From an archaeon (GTDB lineage Archaea > Nanobdellota > Nanobdellia > Pacearchaeales > GW2011-AR1): a DNA stretch of 64,000 nucleotides. The stretch's first letter is position 1; each line of letters begins with the position of its first letter. Below the pieces are notes generated by a model. That model ran no database searches, was not told the origin of the DNA, and worked only from the letters and a program-made list of their open reading frames with translations. Made by a program: the position numbers and the translations under genes. Of the stretch, positions 48,192 to 55,749 are shown in pieces. The stretch is from assembly GCA_021107855.1 (NCBI GenBank), contig JAIORZ010000011.1, positions 325,686-389,685 of the forward strand, read 5' to 3'.

Positions 48192-48839
48192 TTATTTTTG
48201 ATTGGCGTATGTCAATCCTATTTGTAGCTTATCTTCGTTCGTGGTTATTTTTGGAGCCAAATACTCTGCTGTTTTCTTTTTGTTGATTTTTCCTGTTTTC
48301 GGGTCTAATCCTAAATCGTTTACCATATGCTTTGTTCTGTCTCTTGTCAATTCTTTTTCTAATGTATCTTTTAGTGCTGTCGAAGAGGCATTTGATACTA
48401 CTCGTTGCCATGATTCACTTTCATATAATCCCATTACTGCGTTTCCAATATAGGAAGATTCTCCGCTTTGCAATATTTCAATTTTTGTTTTATAATCATC
48501 GTCTCCTATGTGTGGTATCGCCATTTGTGTCAGTGCTTGTTCTTCTAGTTTTGATAGTACGGTTCTTGGATTCTTTGAGACTTCTTCGATTAATTTGTCC
48601 TGATGTTTTACTAGATATCCGGTTACATATCCTCCTATCTGTGATGTGTCGTGTAGTAGTAAGTTTCTTTGAGCTGAGGATTCTTCTTCTGATATTCCTT
48701 CCTCTCTTTTTAGGTAGTCCAGATATGGATTAAGTTGTTGATGTCCAGATGGTATTTTGTTTACTTCGCTTAGGTTTCCGAATAGTTGTGCGTGTTTTTT
48801 TATTTCTTTGAGGTTTGGTTTTGGTTTCTTTTTTGTCAT
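48192..48839 (-). CDS. Hypothetical protein (215 aa)
   Basis: Full-length ORF; no family recognised. Confidence 0.55.
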   Translation of the reverse strand: MTKKKPKPNLKEIKKHAQLFGNLSEVNKIPSGHQQLNPYLDYLKREEGISEEESSAQRNLLLHDTSQIGGYVTGYLVKHQDKLIEEVSKNPRTVLSKLEEQALTQMAIPHIGDDDYKTKIEILQSGESSYIGNAVMGLYESESWQRVVSNASSTALKDTLEKELTRDRTKHMVNDLGLDPKTGKINKKKTAEYLAPKITTNEDKLQIGLTYANQK

Positions 48840-48905
48840 AACAAATGTAAGACATTAAACTATATAAACCTTTCCATTCTGATGTATCTTAGAAGTAGTA
48901 ACAAA

Positions 48906-51203
48906 TTAGTCAGAATGTTCTTCCCTATGCTCCTCACCATGTTCCCCTTGAGATTCTCTTTCCAACCTTTGCACTAATTCGGATATTTCCTTTGCAGCGT
49001 CGGCATTTACAGAAATTGAGTCTATTCCTTGTTTTACTAAAAATTCTACCATCTCTGGCTTACTTCCTGCCTGTCCGCATATTGAAGTTTCCACTCCGTG
49101 TTTTTTACATTCTCGGATTACTCTGCTGATTTGTTTTAGGACTGCCCAGTTTGTTTCGTTGTAAAGGTCTTGAACATCTTCGTTTCCTCGGTCGATTGCG
49201 AGAGTATATTGTGTCAGGTCGTTTGTTCCGAATGAGATGAAATCGATTCCTGCTTCACAGATATCTTTTATTAAAATTGTTGAGGCTGGCGTTTCAATCA
49301 TGACTCCGAATGCGACGTTGTGGATTTGTAGTTCGTTGAAGATATTTCTTGCTTGTTTGACTTCGTCGACGGAAATAATTTGCGGAAACATCACTCCGAA
49401 TTTGTGACCATTGTCTGCGAGTTCTTTCATGGCCTGAAGTTCTGCTTTAAAAATTCCTGGATGTTTCAACGAAAACCTGATTCCGTGGTCGCCGAGCATT
49501 GGATTTTTCTCGATTTCTTTTGGTGCACCTTCTAAGTTTGAATATTCGTCGCTTCTTATGTCAGAGGATCTTACCCAGATTGGTTTTCCGACGAAGGTTT
49601 CTGCTATTTTTCCCAATCCTTCTTTTAACATGTTTTTGTAATCATCTAATTTGTTCTCATTTTCATATGCTAGTGGATGTTTTCCTGATGTTGCGATTAG
49701 TCCTTCTAGTCTGACGAGTCCAACTCCTGTTGCTTCTGTTTTTGCGGCTCGTCCAGCAAATTGTGGGAGGTCAACTAGGACTTTGATTTTGGTTTTTGTT
49801 GGGACGATTGGCAGGATTTTGACCGATTTGTTCTCGGCTTTTCCTGCGAAAACTTTCCCCGTGTATCCATCAACTGTTATTTCATCACCATCTTTTAAAA
49901 CTTCTAATGCATTTTGTGCTCCGACGATTGCTGGAATTCCCATTTCACGTGAGACGATTGCCGCATGTGCCGTAACGCCTCCTTCTGATGTTAAAATTGC
50001 TGCGGCTTTTTGCATTGAGACTACCATGTCTGGGTTTGTCATTGTCGTTACTAAGATGTCGCCGTTTTTGATTTTTCCTAAATCATCCATAGAGTGAATT
50101 ATTTTTACTACACCAGAAGCTATTCCTGGGGAAGCTGGCATGCCTTCAGTTATTACCTGTCCATCGAGTTCCGCTTGTGGTTTTTCCTGGGACATGTCTT
50201 TTAGCGTCGTGATTGGACGAGTTTGTAAAATGTAGATTGTTCCGTTTTCTATTGCGAACTCAATATCTTGTGGTTTGTCGTAGTGTGTTTCCAATTTGAT
50301 TGCGAATTCGGCTAGTTGTTTTAGCTCGTGAGTTTTTAGAACTCGTTCGTTGGATTTTTCTGGGGTTAGCGTTACTGTTTTCGTTTCTCCTCCCGCGGTT
50401 CTTACGATTGCGAGTTTTTTGTCAGCAACGTGTTCTTCTAAGATTTCGAAATTTCTTGTTAGGGTGTATTGGTCCGGCTTGATTGTTCCTGATACGATTC
50501 CTTCACCCTGCCCGAAGACTGCTTCAATTAAAATTTCTTCATTATTTTTAACCGGATTTTTAGAAAACATGACACCAGATTTGTCGGAGTTAATCATTTT
50601 TTGCACGATTGCTGCGATTCCCACTAATTCATCAAATCCTTTTTTTTTTCGGTAATAGATTGACCTCGCTGTGAAGATTGAGGCGAAGCATTCTTTTACT
50701 TTTTTGATTAGTTCTGGGTTTCCTTTGATGTTGATGAAAGAAGATTGTTGTCCTGCGAATGAAGCGTCGCCTAAGTCTTCTGCCGTTGCTGAACTTCTGA
50801 CTGATACGAAAACCGGTTCTCGTGCTGATTTTAAAATTGCCAACGCTCCAGGTGAGTCTTGAATCCCACCTAAGTCTACATTAAAGTGGTCGTATGCTTC
50901 TAGTATTTCAGTTTCTAATTTCTTTGGCATTTCGGCATTCGTAACCATGTCTCGGATTTCTTGGGATTTGTTTTGTAAATCCTCTGTATTGTCGACGTCA
51001 ATTTGATGGAGAACGTCTTTTATTGGCTGTTCGAGTTTCGCTTCTTTTAAGAATAAGAAGAATGCGTCGGTCGTGACAGCGAAGGCTTGTGGGACGGGGA
51101 ATTCCGAGTTATACATCTCTCCGAGGTTTGCGCCTTTCCCTCCTGCGAGGTTTAAGTCGGCTTTAGAGAGGTCGGACAACCATGCTATGAATTTTTCACC
51201 CAT
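48906..51203 (-). CDS. ppsA: Phosphoenolpyruvate synthase (pyruvate, water dikinase)
   Basis: AGGKGANLGEMYNSEFPVPQAFAVT; GGVTAHAAIVSREMGIPAIVG catalytic His; SFGTNDLTQYTLAIDRGNE; ETSICGQAGSKPE. Confidence 0.97.
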   Translation of the reverse strand: MGEKFIAWLSDLSKADLNLAGGKGANLGEMYNSEFPVPQAFAVTTDAFFLFLKEAKLEQPIKDVLHQIDVDNTEDLQNKSQEIRDMVTNAEMPKKLETEILEAYDHFNVDLGGIQDSPGALAILKSAREPVFVSVRSSATAEDLGDASFAGQQSSFINIKGNPELIKKVKECFASIFTARSIYYRKKKGFDELVGIAAIVQKMINSDKSGVMFSKNPVKNNEEILIEAVFGQGEGIVSGTIKPDQYTLTRNFEILEEHVADKKLAIVRTAGGETKTVTLTPEKSNERVLKTHELKQLAEFAIKLETHYDKPQDIEFAIENGTIYILQTRPITTLKDMSQEKPQAELDGQVITEGMPASPGIASGVVKIIHSMDDLGKIKNGDILVTTMTNPDMVVSMQKAAAILTSEGGVTAHAAIVSREMGIPAIVGAQNALEVLKDGDEITVDGYTGKVFAGKAENKSVKILPIVPTKTKIKVLVDLPQFAGRAAKTEATGVGLVRLEGLIATSGKHPLAYENENKLDDYKNMLKEGLGKIAETFVGKPIWVRSSDIRSDEYSNLEGAPKEIEKNPMLGDHGIRFSLKHPGIFKAELQAMKELADNGHKFGVMFPQIISVDEVKQARNIFNELQIHNVAFGVMIETPASTILIKDICEAGIDFISFGTNDLTQYTLAIDRGNEDVQDLYNETNWAVLKQISRVIRECKKHGVETSICGQAGSKPEMVEFLVKQGIDSISVNADAAKEISELVQRLERESQGEHGEEHREEHSD

Positions 51204-51251
51204 GAGGATGATTGGTATTTGCAATATATAAATGTTGAGTATAAAAATGGG

Positions 51252-51290
51252 TATATATGTTGTAATATGGTATATTGGAGCATATAGGTT
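51252..51290 (+). repeat. 39-nt dyad-containing element, copy 1
   Basis: TATATATGTTGTAATATGGTATATTGGAGCATATAGGTT; 37/39 identical to 51625-51663. Confidence 0.8.
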
Positions 51291-51328
51291 GAGGGAAATT
51301 TTTTTAGGGTAAAGAATATAAGACGCAG

Positions 51329-51610
51329 ATGTTTTGGTTTAGGATGCCAACAATTTCGAATGAGAAGGTGGAGAAGATATCAGAGCAGATTTTGTTTTAT
51401 CTGTATGGGGTTTTTCCTAAGTTGGTTTTTACTGTCGATGTTGCGAGGGAGCTTGCGCGGGACGAGGAATTTGTGAAGAGGTTGTTGTTGGGGTTGGAGA
51501 AGAGGGGGTTGGTCGTTCGGGTTGAGAAGAATTCTAATGGGGTTAGTTATTTGAAGAGGATGCGTTGGAGGATTTCGAATCGGGCGCATGAGGTTTATTC
51601 GAGGGCTTGA
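51329..51610 (+). CDS. Winged-helix-like DNA-binding protein
   Basis: FTVDVARELARDEEFVKRLLLGLEKRGLVVRVEKNSNGVSYLKRMRWRIS. Confidence 0.6.
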   Translation: MFWFRMPTISNEKVEKISEQILFYLYGVFPKLVFTVDVARELARDEEFVKRLLLGLEKRGLVVRVEKNSNGVSYLKRMRWRISNRAHEVYSRA

Positions 51611-51624
51611 TTGTTGTTGTTTGA

Positions 51625-51663
51625 TATATATGTTGTAATATGGTATATTAGAGTATATAGGTT
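51625..51663 (+). repeat. 39-nt element, copy 2
   Basis: TATATATGTTGTAATATGGTATATTAGAGTATATAGGTT. Confidence 0.8.
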
Positions 51664-51668
51664 TTGGC

Positions 51669-51726
51669 AAAAAAAAAAACTAGAGAAAGAAACCTCAATT
51701 AATTCGCGGGGTTTCTTTCTCTAGTT
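51669..51726 (-). terminator. Intrinsic-type terminator (17-bp perfect stem plus T-run on minus)
   Basis: AACTAGAGAAAGAAACC-15 nt-GGTTTCTTTCTCTAGTT with a run of A on + (T on -) immediately beyond. Confidence 0.85.
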
Positions 51727-51735
51727 AGAAATAAT

Positions 51736-51990
51736 TCAAAATACAAGAATGGAGATAAAAAGGATTGTAGCGATGATGAAAGTGCCAATCCATATACAAG
51801 TATCTGGCGTTATTTGAGTGTGCTTTATTAATTTTTTTATACTCCACCCTGTGCAGAATAGGGCAGCACCTAATATAAGCATAGCTACGAAGTAGGCAAG
51901 CACTTTCTGTGTGCTGTTTCCTGCTGCGTATGCGATGTTAAAAAATGTGAAGAGGATTGTGGCGGTAGCGAAAAATATTCGTTTTTTCAT
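51736..51990 (-). CDS. Small secreted/membrane protein (signal plus two TM)
   Basis: MKKRIFFATATILFTFFNIAYAAGNSTQ...; SD-like GAAAGGAGAA upstream. Confidence 0.65.
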   Translation of the reverse strand: MKKRIFFATATILFTFFNIAYAAGNSTQKVLAYFVAMLILGAALFCTGWSIKKLIKHTQITPDTCIWIGTFIIATILFISILVF

Positions 51991-52012
51991 TATTTTCTCC
52001 TTTCATTTAAAG

Positions 52013-52099
52013 CTATTTTTTCTTTCTTTTCCCCTTTCTATTACTAGGGTGTTTCGTAGTTTTCTTCTTCGACCCATTAGACTTCTTCTTTCTAGCCAT
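52013..52099 (-). CDS. Tiny highly basic ORF (28 aa)
   Basis: MARKKKSNGSKKKTTKHPSNRKGKRKKK*; preceded by AAAAGGGGA. Confidence 0.5.
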   Translation of the reverse strand: MARKKKSNGSKKKTTKHPSNRKGKRKKK

Positions 52100-52123
52100 A
52101 TGCATTCCCCTTTTATTTTCGTA

Positions 52124-52231
52124 TCAAAAACGTTTCTTGAAGCCATCTTTTCTCTTCGCCATCCTTTTCCACCATCTTTTGTTGGTTACATGCTTTCTGG
52201 AATTTCCTCCGTCGGGTTTTGGTGTCCGCAT
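52124..52231 (-). CDS. Tiny basic ORF (35 aa)
   Basis: MRTPKPDGGNSRKHVTNKRWWKRMAKRKDGFKKRF*; preceded by AGAAAGGAG. Confidence 0.5.
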   Translation of the reverse strand: MRTPKPDGGNSRKHVTNKRWWKRMAKRKDGFKKRF

Positions 52232-52249
52232 ACGTGCGCTCCTTTCTCA

Positions 52250-52783
52250 TTAAGGTTTGAATTCATTCCTATAGCCCAAAGATGTCCCGAAAATATATCC
52301 ACCAAGTAGTCCAACAAGCGGACAGACAATTAGCATTTCAATTAAGGTTATTCCCCTATCAAATTTATCGAATAGCCCTATGTCGCTTACCCATACGGCA
52401 ACCCCAGCGATTATTCCTATAGCGAATCCCCCAATCAATCCCTTGCCTAATCCAACAGTTAGTCCTCCCACTGTTTTAATAGAATGGAATCCCTTTTTTC
52501 GGTATGCCGCGATGGTGATAGGGACTAAGCTCATTAGAAAATAATCAATTATAAATAAAGGGAGAATCCCCAGTTGGTATGCCGAATCAGCAGTTTTTTT
52601 GAGACCTATGTAATCCCAGAAGCCTACGATAAAATCAGTGAAGAGTATAGAGAGTATAGTTGTTGCGAGGATTAGAAAAAAGCGAAATTTGCTCGCTAAC
52701 CCATTTGATTTTATGAAACCGATGATTGAAAAAAGGGCTCCAGCGAATGCGATTATCATTAAAGCTAACATATATTTATTCAT
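52250..52783 (-). CDS. Polytopic membrane protein, tandem family member 1
   Basis: FTDFIVGFWDYIGLKKTADSAYQLGILPLFIIDYFLM; shared motif with the next genes; SD GAAAGGAGAAACC. Confidence 0.7.
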   Translation of the reverse strand: MNKYMLALMIIAFAGALFSIIGFIKSNGLASKFRFFLILATTILSILFTDFIVGFWDYIGLKKTADSAYQLGILPLFIIDYFLMSLVPITIAAYRKKGFHSIKTVGGLTVGLGKGLIGGFAIGIIAGVAVWVSDIGLFDKFDRGITLIEMLIVCPLVGLLGGYIFGTSLGYRNEFKP

Positions 52784-52806
52784 GGTTTCTCCTTTCTTGT
52801 TGAGGG

Positions 52807-53307
52807 CTAGTCCCTGAATTCAAGTATGAGCCCGAAAGTTGCTCCGATGAGATATCCGATGGGCAGGCTAATAATCTGGCAGAGAATTAATGTATCAAAA
52901 ATAGATCCCGGTTTAGTAGGATATTCAATAGCAATTGCTCCGATTAGCCCTCCGATTAGCCCTCCGTACAATCCAGAAACCAGTCCACCTTCTACTTTGA
53001 GGAAGTCTTTTTCTTTTTTCCACTTCACGATGTCGATGAGGGTTTCTCCCAATAGAAGGTAAGCGATTATGAAAAGCAGGATGATACTCAACTGGTATAT
53101 CGAATCAGCAGGTTTTTCAAGACCTAAATAATTCCAGAAACCTACAATGAAAGCAATGAATAAAATAGAGAATGCAATCATTGCGGGAACCATGATGAAT
53201 CTCTCTTTGTTTTCCCATCCCTTTGATTTTATAAATCCAAAAATTATGATTATGATTATACCAGCTATAGTTGAAAAACCTAATACCGGTGAAATGTATG
53301 TGTTCAT
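52807..53307 (-). CDS. Polytopic membrane protein, tandem family member 2
   Basis: FIAFIVGFWNYLGLEKPADSIYQLSIILLFIIAYLL; SD GAAAGGAGGAATC. Confidence 0.7.
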   Translation of the reverse strand: MNTYISPVLGFSTIAGIIIIIIFGFIKSKGWENKERFIMVPAMIAFSILFIAFIVGFWNYLGLEKPADSIYQLSIILLFIIAYLLLGETLIDIVKWKKEKDFLKVEGGLVSGLYGGLIGGLIGAIAIEYPTKPGSIFDTLILCQIISLPIGYLIGATFGLILEFRD

Positions 53308-53323
53308 GATTCCTCCTTTCTTG

Positions 53324-53859
53324 TTAGAGATAATCTCTGAATTCGGCCTTGAATCCGTAAATTACTCCAAAGATGTATCCAAGGCTTAATCCGATACCTG
53401 TACAAATGATTAACGCTTCAAGCGTGGCTCCCGAAGGTATAGCTTCCGATTTACCAGAGAATCCCATAACAATCCACGAGACCACTCCCAAGAACAATCC
53501 CAATAAGAATCCCGTCTGTAATCCAGAATGCAGTCCTCTCACCGGTCTGAGGTAATTACCTTCATTTTTCCATTTTGCGATGGCAACGGCATTTAAGCTC
53601 ATCAGAAGGTAAAATATTATAAATGGTGGGACAACTCCCAATTGGTATAATGACTCAGCAGGTTTCACTGATTTTAGGTATCCCCAAAGCCTACAATAAA
53701 GATGAGGAATAAGATAGAGAATGCAATTGATATAAAGACCAGAATAAAGCGGATTTTACTTTCTCGTCCATCTGATTTTATAAAATCATAGATTATGGAA
53801 AGAATGATTATGATGGCTATGATTGAAAAAGCCAATGCGGGCAACGTAATTGTTGGCAT
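53324..53859 (-). pseudogene. Polytopic membrane protein, tandem family member 3, split by a 1-nt frameshift (ORFs 53674-53859 and 53324-53668)
   Basis: ...FLIFIVGFGDT* in one frame; adding one base at GGCTTTGGGGATACC restores IVGFWGYLKSVKPAESLYQLGVVPPFII. Confidence 0.8.
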
Positions 53860-53885
53860 AAGTTTTCCCTCCTCTTATTAAGTTA

Positions 53886-54395
53886 TTAGTTGAGTTCATT
53901 TATATGTCCAGCAAATGCTCTTATGCCATATCCGAAAATTAGCCCGACAATTGGACCGAAAATTTGTTGATTAAGGATTGTCAATTCACTCAACCCATTA
54001 AGGAATCCGGTAGCAGTTCCGATGATTATTGCTGAAAATAATCCTATGATTAGTCCGATGTATAATCCGGAATCTAATCCCACTTTTGTTGTAATGTAAA
54101 TAGCTTTCTGCTTTCGGTATGCTATAGTAATTGCGGTAGGTCCGATGAAGCAAAAAGCTATTACAAACAAAGGCACAATCCCAAATCGACATGTCGAGGG
54201 AATGTTGGGGTTTAGGGTTATCTGATTCCAGAGTTCCACGATGGAACTCGCGAAGAAACCGGAAAGTGCAATTACCGTGAGGATTATGACGGGTGTGAGT
54301 CTGCTCGCCCATCCATTCGGTTTTGCAAGATTGATAATTGAAAAAGTAAGTCCGATGAACGCGATTACTGCTAAGGCTAACATTCGTGTATCCAT
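53886..54395 (-). CDS. Polytopic membrane protein, tandem family member 4
   Basis: SIVELWNQITLNPNIPSTCRFGIVPLFVIAFCFIG; similar length and topology; SD GAAAGGAGAAAATC. Confidence 0.65.
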   Translation of the reverse strand: MDTRMLALAVIAFIGLTFSIINLAKPNGWASRLTPVIILTVIALSGFFASSIVELWNQITLNPNIPSTCRFGIVPLFVIAFCFIGPTAITIAYRKQKAIYITTKVGLDSGLYIGLIIGLFSAIIIGTATGFLNGLSELTILNQQIFGPIVGLIFGYGIRAFAGHINELN

Positions 54396-54425
54396 GATTT
54401 TCTCCTTTCTAAGTTTAATAGTTTA

Positions 54426-55520
54426 CTAAAAAATGAATTTGCAAAATAGTGAGGCTTTTCCCCACGATTCGTCAGAGGAGGGATTTTCCCTATGATAACC
54501 ACTATAGTAATTGCCGCTAATTCCTACTGCGAAATTAGGGGTGAAAGATTTTTCAACTGAGGCTTCTACTGAATAAGAATCGTTTAGAGTTTTGGAAAAG
54601 CCACATTTAAGACTTCCTTCGATTTTTTCGGTTATCTTGAATCCGGAAATTCCTAATTCAAGAGACATTATTGATTCATCGTCATTTCTGTTTACGCCAT
54701 ATCCGGGACGGGCATGAATGACGAAATTCTTTTCGGTTTTATACCAAATTCCTAGAGCGTAAAGCATTCCGGTGTCTGTCATGTCGCATTGCGGGTTTGC
54801 CCAGAAATTAGGCATGGTCTTTTCTTCTCCGGTTACCCAATAATTAAGACCATAATAGGCGGGGACGAAGAGTCCGAGTGATTGCCACATTGCGCCTCTC
54901 CTGATATCGGTATAAAGTTTTTCCCTGATGTCTTCGGAATCCCCTAAATACATTATCCATTTCACTAAATCATTGCTGTCCTTTCTAGGATTTGAATAAT
55001 TTTCTAATTTGTCTGTATTAAATAATGAAGTTGTTACAAGACATTGTTGATTAATTCCAAACCAGAGAAGTTCGGTAGCGGACATTTCTTTTCCAATGCT
55101 TCGAACAATACTATTCTCAGCTGATTTGTTTTCCCAATTTAATCCAGCCATACTGATTTTAACATAGTCTTGGTTGCTGAAGTCGCCCCAATACGTGCAG
55201 TGGTCTAGAAAAATTTTAGTTTTCCATGCTCCGTTTTCTTCCGCGGAAAAAGCGTGAGCGCCCTCGTGCCCGATTTTGTGTAGCTTGCTTGCGAGGATAC
55301 CGCTTAACCCTATTTCTAAACCCCTAAAAAAGAAATTTCTTGGTTTCCCCATTATTCTCTTTGTGCCTTCTGTGGTAAATGTATAAACAGCATGTATATT
55401 GTTAAGACTAAGAATGTTCGCCTCGGTGTTCAAAGAATTAGAATAATCGACTATAACTTCGGCACCCCGAACTGTTGTTGCTGTGAAAATTAAAACAAAT
55501 AAGATTAACGTTTTTTTCAT
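54426..55520 (-). CDS. Secreted protein with HEXXH motif and outer-membrane-beta-barrel-like C-terminus
   Basis: Signal MKKTLILFVLIFTATTVRGA; KIGHEGAHAFSAEE; alternating beta-strand C-half ending ASLFCKFIF. Confidence 0.6.
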   Translation of the reverse strand: MKKTLILFVLIFTATTVRGAEVIVDYSNSLNTEANILSLNNIHAVYTFTTEGTKRIMGKPRNFFFRGLEIGLSGILASKLHKIGHEGAHAFSAEENGAWKTKIFLDHCTYWGDFSNQDYVKISMAGLNWENKSAENSIVRSIGKEMSATELLWFGINQQCLVTTSLFNTDKLENYSNPRKDSNDLVKWIMYLGDSEDIREKLYTDIRRGAMWQSLGLFVPAYYGLNYWVTGEEKTMPNFWANPQCDMTDTGMLYALGIWYKTEKNFVIHARPGYGVNRNDDESIMSLELGISGFKITEKIEGSLKCGFSKTLNDSYSVEASVEKSFTPNFAVGISGNYYSGYHRENPSSDESWGKASLFCKFIF

Positions 55521-55749
55521 TTAGTTCTCCTTTCTTTAGAATTGGTTGTGGAATATCCTTTTTTAGATATTTCGATATATTTTTAAGACTTTTGTCATAG
55601 ACGAGTCTATAATTTTTTTGGAAAATTTTGGTTTTCCGTGAGGTTTTTCTTTGTCCACGTTTCTTGAGGGTTGTTGAATTCGGGTTGAACTCGAATTGTC
55701 ATTTCTGGTTTTGTTTTTGTTGTGGATTTTTTTGTATAAGCATGAATTG

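Noticed and set aside
49353-50862. Several + ORFs opposite ppsA
   Set aside because: Antisense to a well-conserved enzyme gene.
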